Shown here: one piece after another, positions 42,303-50,913 of the stretch
Position numbering within the stretch: the stretch's first letter is position 1
Layout of the letters: every line of letters begins with the position of its first letter
DNA from: JANJUB01 sp031386985
GTDB lineage: Bacteria; Armatimonadota; Fimbriimonadia; Fimbriimonadales; Fimbriimonadaceae
Length of the DNA stretch: 64,000 bases
Assembly (NCBI GenBank): GCA_031386985.1
Contig: JANNCV010000020.1
Coordinates: forward strand, 124,001 to 188,000
Reading direction: 5' to 3'
Program-made: the position numbers and the translations under genes
The notes under the pieces: generated by a model
Told to the model about the DNA's origin: nothing
What the model saw: the letters and a program-made list of their open reading frames with translations, nothing else
The model's database searches: none

Positions 42303-44951
42303 GTGGAGATACTAGTAGCATGGCGTCAGCAACGACGCTTGACCAAGATCGGCGCAACCGGGGCAATTTTTGGCGTTCTGGCTTTTGGCGTAAACAGCGC
42401 CGCTCAATGGCTTGCGGGCGGCCTAAACCAGGTTCTCCTTCTCTTTGTCGCAACGTTTTCCGCCCTGTGGGCCGCAAGCGCGGCACTTGATAGGGCAAAG
42501 AACCCGAGCGTTACGGCAGCTCAAGGGTCAGGTTGGCGATACATCGCGGCTTATCCAATCATTTGGACGGCATCCTTGGTTTGGACTGAACTTGTCAAGC
42601 TCCCGCCGTTCGCCTATTTGAGTGAAATGCCGGTCGGCGGCGCATTGCGAATCGCCGCAATGTTTCCCCTGATGTTAGGCATTGCGCTATTTATTAGCTC
42701 AGTTCCGCGACCCGGTCGCATCAGAAACATGCTTGACGCGGCTATTACTTCCTCTAGTGTGGCCGTCTTCAGTTGGCACTTTGTGCTTGCGCCGGTGGCC
42801 GGAGCATTGCGATCAAGACTCTTTTCCGATTGGACCGCTTTGGCTTATCCCATCGGAGCTGGCCTCATCGTTTTCGTAGCGCTAACCCTAGTATTTGCCG
42901 CAGCATCAATTCCTAAGTGGAGAAATGGAGTGGTCGCTCTCGCGTTAGGGGCGATTGCCATTGCCGCCTCCGATAACGTGACAACGCTCCAGACGCTTAA
43001 GCACGGGAACACGCCCCTATGGTTCGAGCTATTCTGGCCTTTGGGGGCGATCTGTATCGCGGTTGCAAGCCACCTGTGGCCCGCATCAACCCTAGACGTC
43101 TCTGACCTGAAGGAGGAACTCAAACGGTACACAAACCGACCCCGGCAGTTGCTAAGCCTAACGGGGCCGTACGTCATTGCGGTAGTCAGCTATGGAGTTG
43201 TAGCGCAAGCCGAGCTCGCTGACAACCACAACATCGGCATGGTGACCTTCCTGATGGGCGGGTTTTTGATGCTGCTGGTTATTGCCCGGCAGATTGCGAC
43301 GTTCTTTGAGAACTTCAAGCTTGCCGAACAAGTAACAAAATTCAATTCCGATTTGGAGTTTATCGTTGAACGTCGAACGGCTCAGCTCAACGCCCTTTAC
43401 GCACTTTCAAAAGCCGTTGGAAACTCGCTTGACATCGAAGGAGTGTTGCGCAATTCTGCCGAGCACGCAACCAAAGCACTTGATGGCGACGCCGTTATCA
43501 CCAATGTCACCCCCTTCGCCTTCCTGGGGGCCTCAAGCTTAACTGAATTCGTGAGACATCAAGGCATCGAGCAAGACTTGTGGATATTGGATCAGCTTAA
43601 CATCTTAGATGTGACTTGGAACTCGACGAGCGGCCAACTTCATGACAAGAGTTTCAAACGGCACGCAAAGTATGTGCTCGCACCCGTCATCAGCAAAGGT
43701 CGCAATTTTGGCTGGATCGCGGTTGTCCGATGGAATGAACCCTTCGATGAGAGCGACGCAACGCTCCTAGAAGGGATCGCCGCAGAAGTCGGAACGGCTC
43801 TCGAAAATGCAAGGCTCTATGACGTTGCTAAGCAAATGGCAGACATTGACTCGGTAACTGGCGTTCTCAATCACCGTGCCGCTCAAGAGCGATTCGATTT
43901 TGCATTCGCCCACGCTAAGGATGTGGGTGAGCCGTTCAGCGTGCTGATGATAGACATCAACAACTTCAAGTTCTTCAATGATACGTACGGCCACCTCGCT
44001 GGTGACCAGGTCTTAAAGAGTGTTGCTCGAGCCATGCGAGATGTGACCCGCCCCCACGACGTGATCGCCCGATACGGCGGCGATGAGTTCCTCATCATCA
44101 TGCCAAACTCGGGGTCGGGCGATGCCAACAGTTTGGCAGAGTGCCTTTTGGAGCGGGTGGCCCTTGACGGCTATCCAGAGCCCGGCTCAGATCGCGTTAT
44201 CCCCTACTCCGTCAGCATTGGCGCTTCCTCCTATCCTGAAACGGCCAAGAGCCGTAACGAAGTTCTCTACCAAGCCGACAGCGAAATGTACAAGGTGAAG
44301 AAGACCTATACCGCCTCTGCACCGGCTCGGAAAGCGATTCGTAAGCCATCTTCTGCCAGCGGAGAAACCTTTGATTTGCTTGATTCAATGATCAACGCCG
44401 TGGATAACAAGGATTACTACACACGCGCCCACTCCGAGGAAGTCACTGAGTATGCGCTTTGGGTTGCCGTCGAGCTCGGCCTCTCTGAGGAAGCCAAGAA
44501 GACTATCCGAGTCGCCGGGCTCCTTCATGATGTGGGCAAAATCGGTATTCCCGATGAAATTCTGAGAAAGCCGGGCCACTTGACGGACGAAGAGTACGAC
44601 GTGATGAAGCAACATCCCGTGGTCGGAGCAATGATCGTGAGTTCGATGCCGGGGATGAGCGATATCCTTCCTGGGGTTAAGTACCACCATGAGCGATGGG
44701 ACGGCGCGGGTTATCCCGAAGGCCTCGCCGGTGAAGCGATTCCCCTGCTCGGAAGGCTATTGGCGGTACCTGATAGCTACAGCGCAATGACGACGGACCG
44801 GCCCTATCGCCGGGGCATGGAGCCTGCCGTTGCCTTAGCAAAGATACGTGAAGGATCGGGTAGCCAGTTCGATCCGAGCATCGTGGAAGCGTTTGCACGG
44901 GCCCTGTCAAAACGAAGCCAAAACCAAGAAACTTACGCCAAGGCCGCCTAA
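42303..44951 (+). CDS. GGDEF and HD-GYP domain cyclic-di-GMP protein
   Basis: An 882-residue membrane signalling protein. About eight hydrophobic helices fill residues 10-345, followed by a coiled linker, a GAF-like domain (about 365-515), a GGDEF domain with intact RYGGDEFLII (about 588-597) and an intact inhibitory RxxD (RPHD) five residues before GGDEF, and a C-terminal HD-GYP domain: LLHDVGKIGIPD (His742, Asp743) and HHERWDGAGYP (about 797-807). Both synthesis and hydrolysis of c-di-GMP are therefore possible. The start is GTG at 42303; upstream in-frame TGA excludes earlier starts. No Shine-Dalgarno is evident. Confidence 0.92.
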   Translation: MEILVAWRQQRRLTKIGATGAIFGVLAFGVNSAAQWLAGGLNQVLLLFVATFSALWAASAALDRAKNPSVTAAQGSGWRYIAAYPIIWTASLVWTELVKLPPFAYLSEMPVGGALRIAAMFPLMLGIALFISSVPRPGRIRNMLDAAITSSSVAVFSWHFVLAPVAGALRSRLFSDWTALAYPIGAGLIVFVALTLVFAAASIPKWRNGVVALALGAIAIAASDNVTTLQTLKHGNTPLWFELFWPLGAICIAVASHLWPASTLDVSDLKEELKRYTNRPRQLLSLTGPYVIAVVSYGVVAQAELADNHNIGMVTFLMGGFLMLLVIARQIATFFENFKLAEQVTKFNSDLEFIVERRTAQLNALYALSKAVGNSLDIEGVLRNSAEHATKALDGDAVITNVTPFAFLGASSLTEFVRHQGIEQDLWILDQLNILDVTWNSTSGQLHDKSFKRHAKYVLAPVISKGRNFGWIAVVRWNEPFDESDATLLEGIAAEVGTALENARLYDVAKQMADIDSVTGVLNHRAAQERFDFAFAHAKDVGEPFSVLMIDINNFKFFNDTYGHLAGDQVLKSVARAMRDVTRPHDVIARYGGDEFLIIMPNSGSGDANSLAECLLERVALDGYPEPGSDRVIPYSVSIGASSYPETAKSRNEVLYQADSEMYKVKKTYTASAPARKAIRKPSSASGETFDLLDSMINAVDNKDYYTRAHSEEVTEYALWVAVELGLSEEAKKTIRVAGLLHDVGKIGIPDEILRKPGHLTDEEYDVMKQHPVVGAMIVSSMPGMSDILPGVKYHHERWDGAGYPEGLAGEAIPLLGRLLAVPDSYSAMTTDRPYRRGMEPAVALAKIREGSGSQFDPSIVEAFARALSKRSQNQETYAKAA

Positions 44952-45015
44952 ACCCTGCAAAATTTGCTGGGAACTGCCGAAAACTAAACAAGAGTCATCT
45001 TTAGGACGCTTGTGA

Positions 45016-45294
45016 ATGGGAAGTAAACCAACGAACCGCAACGCCGGACGCGCTGTTTCAATCAGTGCGGCGAGCGTGATTACAGGGATTGAAATCCACA
45101 CCCTACGCTATTGGGAGCGCGAGTTCGCGGAATTTCTTCACCCCGAGCGCACCGAAGGCGGCCAGCGCCGATACGGCCCTAAGGATATTCAAACGCTATT
45201 CCTCGTAAAACGATTGTTGCGCGATGAGATGTTTAGTATTGCCGGAGCCCGAAAGCACCTCTGGAGCCTCGCCGAAAAGCGCAAGGCAGCATAA
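45016..45294 (+). CDS. MerR-type winged-helix regulator
   Basis: A 92-residue DNA-binding protein: helix-turn-helix SAASVITGIEIHTLRYWERE (about 16-35), then the wing RTEGGQRRYGPKDI (about 43-56), all MerR-like, with a helical tail but no effector domain. Short MerR proteins of this size often control single operons. It stands between the c-di-GMP protein and the glycosyltransferase, 6 bases before the latter, so they may be co-transcribed. Confidence 0.85.
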   Translation: MGSKPTNRNAGRAVSISAASVITGIEIHTLRYWEREFAEFLHPERTEGGQRRYGPKDIQTLFLVKRLLRDEMFSIAGARKHLWSLAEKRKAA

Positions 45295-45300
45295 CAGCTA

Positions 45301-47313
45301 ATGAATGCAATTCAACAAGCGCGGGAACTTCACAAACACCTTAAGTTCGCAGAGGCGCGGGAACTTCTTGTATCCGAACTTGCAAGGACACCAAACTGCC
45401 CAAAATTGAATGCCGAATATGGCTTCCAACTCTGCTTCGCTCAACAAGAATTTGAAGCGGTTCAATACTGGGAGAAATCCGAGGGAAACGAAGAGCTGCG
45501 AACCATTCTTGTCAACTATTTTCACTGCCGAAAGCAACTCACCGAAAAATTCAAGATTGAAGACTATGAGGCGGTAAGCCTCGCCGCGAGAGTTCCCGGA
45601 CAACCTACACCCGGTGTCGGAGCCAAACTTTCCGCCTGTTTGATCGTGAAGAATGAAGCAAAACAGCTCGATCGCTGCCTGAAATCTCTCAAGGGTATCT
45701 GCGATGAAATCGTGGTTGTTGATACCGGCTCAACCGACAAAACCGTAGATATAGCCCAACAATACGGTGCTGTAATCGGAAACTTTGAATGGTGCGACGA
45801 TTTTTCGGCGGCCCGAAATGCGAGCCTCGAACTCGCGACCGGGAACTGGGCCCTTTGGATTGACGCCGATGAGGAGCTAACCCTTGATTCAACCAAAGCA
45901 CTTCTTGAGGCCCTGAGTCGGCCCCATTTTGCCGGATACTACATCCAAATCAAGAACTTCTTAGATGACACGCATGGGTCTAACCATTACGTCCACTCGC
46001 CTGTTCGCTTATTCCGGCTGACGCCAAAGATTCGATTTGAAGGCAAAATTCATGAGCAGATACTGAACTCTTTCGAGAAGAACGGCCTCATCGCCGCGAC
46101 CTTAACGAACGCAAAAATCAATCACTATGGCTATGCGCCAAGTGTGATGAGCGAAAAAAACAAGCTTGAACGAACCATCGAAATGCTTGAGCGTGAAGTC
46201 AAAGCAAATCCGCACGATCCCTTCCAGTTATTCAACTTGGCTAACACCTACGCGGTTGGAAAAAGATTCGCTGATGCCGAGCGCACGTGCCGCCAAGCGC
46301 TGCCCAACCTAGTTGCTGAGATGCCGTTTGCAACTGTGACCTATCAATTGCTGGCCTCCTCGTTGACCAGCCTGGGGCGGTGCCAAGAGGCTGTTTCAGT
46401 TTGTGATGAGGCGAAATCGCGCGGCTTCCATACGCTGTTGAATGACTTTGAGCGAGCCCATGCTTTGTATCGGCTTGGTCGGTTCCCACAAGCTCTGGAG
46501 GCGTTGGATCGGTGTTTGACCACCGAGTGGGGTCACTCCCTAACCGGAGATGCCGGAATTCAATCGTACAAAGGCCAAGTGCTTAGAGCGCAAATCCTGA
46601 GTGGACTCGGAGATCACGAGCAAGCACTGTCAATCGTTGAGGATGCCTTAAATCTAGACCCAGATTTTTCAATCGGACTTTTAGCGCGTGCGCAGATATT
46701 GCAGCGCCTAGAGCGTCGTATTGAGGCCGCGTATGCTTACCTAGAGGTTGCGCGTCACCCCGGATACGAAAGCGGGTTTGCCCTCGCGGGCGGCGAATTT
46801 TTGCTCGGCGAGCGCTATCGTGAAGCTATCGTCCCGCTCAAGAAGGCCATGGAACTTGGCGCAACTACCGATATCGCCAAGGCCCTTACGGTCGCCGCAG
46901 AGCGCGCCAATGATACTGCCCTATGCTTGGAATGCTACCAAACTGTCGAAACGCACGGCTTGGCGGATGAGGCTGCTTACACGAATTGGGGAAGGCTCCT
47001 TGCCGAGCAGAATGAAGCTGCCGGTGCCCTAGAGAAATTTCAACTCGCCCTAAACCTCGCCCCAAACTGTGCGAATGCCTACTTCAATGCGGGCGATTTA
47101 CTTTACAAGCTTGGCGCGTTCGATCAAGCCGCTCGTCTTTATGAATCTGGCTTAAAAATCGAGCCGACAAACGCCGAAGGCTGGTTTGTGTTTGGCAACA
47201 GCCTCGCCCAAGTAGACATCCCCGATGCCGCAATCCTGGCTTACAATCAGGTGCTGATGTTAAACCCCGAGCACAACGGGGCTCGCCACAACCGCGAGCT
47301 GATGGCCGCCTAA
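45301..47313 (+). CDS. Family 2 glycosyltransferase with TPR repeats
   Basis: A 670-residue fusion. Residues 115-310 are a GT-A glycosyltransferase family 2: SACLIVKNEA (about 110-120), VVDTGSTDKT (about 140-149), and the metal motif WIDADEEL (about 183-190). Before it is a short helical region, and after it (about 300-670) are ten or so tetratricopeptide repeats. Such proteins glycosylate other proteins or cell-surface material with the repeats selecting the target. Its stop overlaps the convergent gene by 4 bases. Confidence 0.88.
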   Translation: MNAIQQARELHKHLKFAEARELLVSELARTPNCPKLNAEYGFQLCFAQQEFEAVQYWEKSEGNEELRTILVNYFHCRKQLTEKFKIEDYEAVSLAARVPGQPTPGVGAKLSACLIVKNEAKQLDRCLKSLKGICDEIVVVDTGSTDKTVDIAQQYGAVIGNFEWCDDFSAARNASLELATGNWALWIDADEELTLDSTKALLEALSRPHFAGYYIQIKNFLDDTHGSNHYVHSPVRLFRLTPKIRFEGKIHEQILNSFEKNGLIAATLTNAKINHYGYAPSVMSEKNKLERTIEMLEREVKANPHDPFQLFNLANTYAVGKRFADAERTCRQALPNLVAEMPFATVTYQLLASSLTSLGRCQEAVSVCDEAKSRGFHTLLNDFERAHALYRLGRFPQALEALDRCLTTEWGHSLTGDAGIQSYKGQVLRAQILSGLGDHEQALSIVEDALNLDPDFSIGLLARAQILQRLERRIEAAYAYLEVARHPGYESGFALAGGEFLLGERYREAIVPLKKAMELGATTDIAKALTVAAERANDTALCLECYQTVETHGLADEAAYTNWGRLLAEQNEAAGALEKFQLALNLAPNCANAYFNAGDLLYKLGAFDQAARLYESGLKIEPTNAEGWFVFGNSLAQVDIPDAAILAYNQVLMLNPEHNGARHNRELMAA

Positions 47314-48080
47314 ATACCGAGGGGCACACTTTTGGCCGCCACGTGGCGAACTACGGACTGGATCGGTGCCACCCAAACAGGTTTCGATTGGAGCCACTCC
47401 AAGAGCCTTCTGAGGGCCGCCTCGTCGAATATTGGACTACCGACTCCGCCGAAAGTCAAAATCGTCCAGGCTCGCTGGGAAATCCCAATCTGGGCCATGA
47501 CGCAAAGCGAATCCCCATCGAGGATATCCGCCGGAAATGAGCGTAAGTCGAACGGATTAATCGGCAAAGTATTAACCCCAATGCGGGGTCCTCGTACCGC
47601 TGAATAATTAGGCAAAAATGGCTCAAACTGCTCGTCATTCATGCGACCAATCGCCTGTTCAAGCACGGCTGTGATTGAAGGTTTTCCGGGATCTTCAGTT
47701 CGTTCGCTTACCATTGGGCAAGCGATCGTGGCGCAGTTCACTCCAAGCTCGCTCAGCAACGCATCCAGGTCCGCGAGTTCGGCAAAAAAGGCGTCAGGAT
47801 CAAGCTCCGGAAGCAATCCATCCCGATCGGCTAATCCATAAAGCGCATGGTTTCCCAGTTCATGCCCCGCCTCTGCAATCTCTCGCCAACCACTAATATC
47901 CTCTAGTAGATTAGGGGCATAAGCGAAAAACGTTGCGCAAACGTTAAATTCGCTTAATAAACGCGCAGCGGAAACGTGCTCGGGCAACGTACCGTCAAAC
48001 GCGAAGGAAATTGCCGCTATCGAATCGCCGGGCCATGTGTTTATGCTCTCATTTTGCCGTAGTTTGAGCAGATTTAACAA
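47310..48080 (-). CDS. Polysaccharide deacetylase-like (NodB) protein, degenerate
   Basis: A 256-residue protein with a NodB fold start: AAISFAFDGTLPEHVSAA (22-39), where the usual TFDDG is FAFDGT, so the metal-binding second Asp is Gly. The second motif GHELGNHALYGLAD (about 71-84) keeps the first His but lacks the second His of H(S/T)xxH. Two of three metal ligands are thus missing and activity as a deacetylase is doubtful. The start is TTG at 48078-48080 and is uncertain. No signal peptide is visible. Confidence 0.65.
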   Translation of the reverse strand: MLNLLKLRQNESINTWPGDSIAAISFAFDGTLPEHVSAARLLSEFNVCATFFAYAPNLLEDISGWREIAEAGHELGNHALYGLADRDGLLPELDPDAFFAELADLDALLSELGVNCATIACPMVSERTEDPGKPSITAVLEQAIGRMNDEQFEPFLPNYSAVRGPRIGVNTLPINPFDLRSFPADILDGDSLCVMAQIGISQRAWTILTFGGVGSPIFDEAALRRLLEWLQSKPVWVAPIQSVVRHVAAKSVPLGI

Positions 48081-48115
48081 GGGTTACTGGCTAGGAATCC
48101 GAAATCTCCCTTGGG

Positions 48116-48121
48116 TATCTT
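48116..48121 (+). promoter_or_regulatory. Candidate -10 box TATCTT
   Basis: TATCTT lies immediately before an ATG at 48122 and 6 bases before the in-frame ATG at 48128. If it is a -10 box, transcription would begin at the second ATG, giving a leaderless mRNA for the secreted nuclease-like gene. Confidence 0.3.
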
Positions 48122-49909
48122 ATGAATATGCGCATTCGCGCCTTATTTTCTCTTGTCTTTGCCGTTTCCTGCGTTGCATCTAACGCCCAACTTCGCGTCG
48201 CCACCTGGAATATTTCTTTTTATTCGGGCGGCCGGATCCCCGATATTCAATCTACGGTCTTGGGCACATTTGAGGGCCGGTCTTTGTCGCCGGATGTTTT
48301 GCTCACCCAGGAAATCTTGAGCGCGAGCGCAACGAATGCCTTTCTGGGCGCACTCAACACCGCCCCCGGAAGCAGTGGAACGTGGCTCGCGGCTCCATTT
48401 ATTGATGGGAATGACACCGATGGCGCGATGTTCTTCCGCTCAGATCGCTTGATCCTTATGGCGACCACGGTCATTTCAACCGGTGGCAACTCTCCTTTGC
48501 CCCCGCGAGATGCGGTTCGCTATGATGTGCGACTCAAGGGCTATCTCGGCGTTGGGCCCAAAATCGCCCTGTATAACTGCCACATGAAATCTGGCTCAAC
48601 ATCTTCGGATATCAGCCGGCGGCTCGCTGAAGCATTTGCCATCCGCAATAACGCCCAATCTCTCAGCGGCTTTGCGGGATTTGCAGTAGCTGGAGATTTC
48701 AATACTCCAACCTCAAGCGATGACGCCTATGACAAGCTAATTGGAAACGAGGCGAACAACGGAGGACGGTTTTTCGACCCCATCTCAACCCCCGGCAACT
48801 GGAATAATTCCAATGCCTTTCGATACGTTCACACCCAAGACCCAACGGCAAACGGTGGGATGGATAGCCGCTATGACTTCGTCCTTTTGAGTAACTCGTT
48901 GACAAACAATCAAGGATTCGATTACATCGGCGCGTTTGGGGTGCCATACAGCACCACCAGTTGGAACGATATCAACCACTCCTACCGCGCATGGGGTAAC
49001 GATGGCACGAGTTACGGCCAAACGCTTACCGTAACGGGGAATACCATGGTTGGCTCGGCGATCGCGCAGGCCATCAAGAATGCCGCCACGACAAGCGGGG
49101 GCCACATCCCAGTATTCCTCGATCTTCGCGCCCCCGCCGAGATCGGAATCTCAACTGCCGCTCTGGATTTTGGAAACGTTGTCCAGGGCACGGTCGTTAC
49201 CAGCCCGATTCAAGTTTCAAACACAACCGATCCCCTGATTTGGCGCACCGGAATCGCTAATCTGATTTATTCAATGGCAACGACGGCTGGCTTCGGCGCG
49301 CCGAGCGGAACCTTTTCGGAACCAGCGGGCGGGGGGACCAACTCCCACGCGATTTCGGTAGATACGGCCGCGCTCGGCCCGAAAGTGGGGACTTTGACCA
49401 TTACGGGCGAGGGGGGTCGCACCGTGAGCTTGAACGCAAACGTGATTCCCGATGCGATTGCGCCTAGCGCGATGAACCTCGGTGTTGCCACTTTGGTTTC
49501 CGGTGGATTGCCTGAACTTGCACTATCCGATGATCAACGGGTGAACTGGCGCAACTCGGGCTGGTATAACGGCGGTCGCCTAAGCCCGGTTTCAGAACTC
49601 GAAGTTACCGGCACATCTTCGCTCCAAAACCCATCCGCCTTGACGTTCGAACTTGAATCAAGCGCGGCCGGCACGTTTAGCTTGAAAATCGAAATGTACG
49701 ATTACGTAGCCGCCCAGTACGTCGAGGTCTCAACGACCAACACCACTCCGCTGGATTCGACGGTGATCGCAATCGCGACCAACCCCAGTCGGTTTGTGCA
49801 GGCCGCCACCCAGCAGATGAGAGCCAAGATAACCCTCACTCCAAACGCCTGGAGCATGGGCCGAGTGCTCTCGGGTGGATTCGATCGAGCGGTCTGGAAG
49901 CCGAGGTAG
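48122..49909 (+). CDS. Secreted endonuclease/exonuclease/phosphatase-like protein
   Basis: A 595-residue exported protein. Signal peptide MNMRIRALFSLVFAVSCVASNAQ. Residues 24-340 carry an endonuclease/exonuclease/phosphatase fold: LRVATWNIS (24-32), LLTQEIL with the catalytic Glu (about 60), and AGDFNTP (about 198-204). The closing SDH motif is GGH (SGGHIPVF, about 322), losing the usual Asp, so activity is uncertain. From about 345 there is an Ig-like/choice-of-anchor region (AALDFGNVVQGTVVTSPIQV). An alternative start is the ATG at 48128, 6 bases behind TATCTT. Confidence 0.82.
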   Translation: MNMRIRALFSLVFAVSCVASNAQLRVATWNISFYSGGRIPDIQSTVLGTFEGRSLSPDVLLTQEILSASATNAFLGALNTAPGSSGTWLAAPFIDGNDTDGAMFFRSDRLILMATTVISTGGNSPLPPRDAVRYDVRLKGYLGVGPKIALYNCHMKSGSTSSDISRRLAEAFAIRNNAQSLSGFAGFAVAGDFNTPTSSDDAYDKLIGNEANNGGRFFDPISTPGNWNNSNAFRYVHTQDPTANGGMDSRYDFVLLSNSLTNNQGFDYIGAFGVPYSTTSWNDINHSYRAWGNDGTSYGQTLTVTGNTMVGSAIAQAIKNAATTSGGHIPVFLDLRAPAEIGISTAALDFGNVVQGTVVTSPIQVSNTTDPLIWRTGIANLIYSMATTAGFGAPSGTFSEPAGGGTNSHAISVDTAALGPKVGTLTITGEGGRTVSLNANVIPDAIAPSAMNLGVATLVSGGLPELALSDDQRVNWRNSGWYNGGRLSPVSELEVTGTSSLQNPSALTFELESSAAGTFSLKIEMYDYVAAQYVEVSTTNTTPLDSTVIAIATNPSRFVQAATQQMRAKITLTPNAWSMGRVLSGGFDRAVWKPR

Positions 49910-49916
49910 CACCCGT

Positions 49917-50393
49917 CTACTCGGTAGGGCGAACGATCACCACCGATCCCTTCATCTTTGGCTCGACAAATGCATAAAGCGTCATCTCGGAATCACGAAC
50001 AATCGCACACGCGGCATGCCAGTCGTCCACAAAAATGTCGCCCAAGCTCCGTCGCAATTCGCCTCGAATTCGGTATGCCTCAACTCGCTCGCCCGCCGCG
50101 TAAATCACAATCGCCTCAAGGTGAGTCGCATCGGTTTTGAGCATTTCTGAGAGGCGCACCTCCCATGTGCGATATTTGGCATCCTCATGAAAAAATCGGT
50201 TTCCGAACTTCGCGCGCGCAACGCCAAATGTTCGCTCAAACCGATTGTGCATATGCCCGGGGATAAAGGCCTCTACAAATTCTTCCAGGGCCGCCTCGGC
50301 CACGGCTTGATCCAAAAGCACCGGAGTCCCCCATTTCTTCTTCCAAACCTCCACCCGATTCTCGGGCACGACAAATTTGATCGGTTTAGCCAT
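49917..50393 (-). CDS. Hypothetical protein (158 aa)
   Basis: I do not recognise this protein. It has no signal peptide or membrane segment and is rich in aromatic and charged residues, for example VENRVEVWKKKWG-like text at the start, FGVARAKFGNRFFHEDAKY in the middle and RRSLGDIFVDDWHAACAIVRD near 115-135. The composition suggests a soluble alpha/beta protein. It begins right behind the structured RNA candidate on the same strand. A TACACT hexamer lies 5 bases before the ATG, giving a leaderless start if real. Confidence 0.6.
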   Translation of the reverse strand: MAKPIKFVVPENRVEVWKKKWGTPVLLDQAVAEAALEEFVEAFIPGHMHNRFERTFGVARAKFGNRFFHEDAKYRTWEVRLSEMLKTDATHLEAIVIYAAGERVEAYRIRGELRRSLGDIFVDDWHAACAIVRDSEMTLYAFVEPKMKGSVVIVRPTE

Positions 50394-50398
50394 CCCTT

Positions 50399-50404
50399 AG
50401 TGTA
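50399..50404 (-). promoter_or_regulatory. Candidate -10 box TACACT before the 158-aa gene
   Basis: TACACT on the minus strand, 5 bases before the ATG at 50391-50393. This fits the spacing of the other leaderless candidates. Confidence 0.28.
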
Positions 50405-50905
50405 GCTTGGGAGTCACGGACGTTGGGGTTCTGGCGCTGTTGCGGCGAAGGAAGGATCGCCGGTTTCAGCTGGCAGATAAGGGAGCGCAAGCGAACCTCT
50501 AGTGCTGGGCGAAGCCAATCGTATGAAGGGCCAATGGCCCGGCTCTCTATCAGCCCAGCGGCACGGAGAGTGTGCATAGAGATTACAATCGCGCACGGGC
50601 ACGATACATCCCATGCTCCACGCGATACTTTAGACTCCGTGGAGCCGGTGATGCATCGTGCACCGGCGTCGGGGACTGCCAATCATTACTTCCATGAAAC
50701 AGCCTCTCAACGCCCTAGGTTTGGCCAGCGCCGCTTCCTCGCGCCACATTGAAACTTCCCGATCCCTCGTGCCATCATTCGCAATGTGGCTCGACAACAG
50801 GACTCCTTTTGGCTCGTGCGCAGTTCCTACCACCCATCTTGTTACGGCAGGGGCTGAGTTTACACGTAGGGCTCACTTCGAAAGTGTACGCCGCTTCATG
50901 GAAGG
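50405..50905. ncRNA. Candidate large structured non-coding RNA
   Basis: A 500-base region without a credible gene, in a genome that otherwise packs genes closely. It holds many perfect helices: CACTT/AAGTG (50874-50886); GCCACATTG 50743-50751 with CAATGTGGC 50782-50790; GCCGGTG/CACCGGC (50644-50667); GCTCCACG 50615-50622 with CGTGGAGC 50638-50645; and a nested set GCTGGGC 50504-50510 with GCCCAGC 50553-50559 enclosing AGCC/GGCT and GGGCC-AAT-GGCCC. Short reading frames here have unnatural residue content. Strand is not fixed; the minus strand fits the flanking genes. I found no RNase P, SRP or 6S landmarks. A weak impression of similarity to HEARO/IscB omega RNA is recollection only. Confidence 0.5.
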
Positions 50906-50913
50906 TTTGCGCC

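Noticed and set aside
50405..50905. RNase P RNA
   Set aside because: The conserved GAGGAAAGTC and matching 3' P4 strand were not found on either strand.
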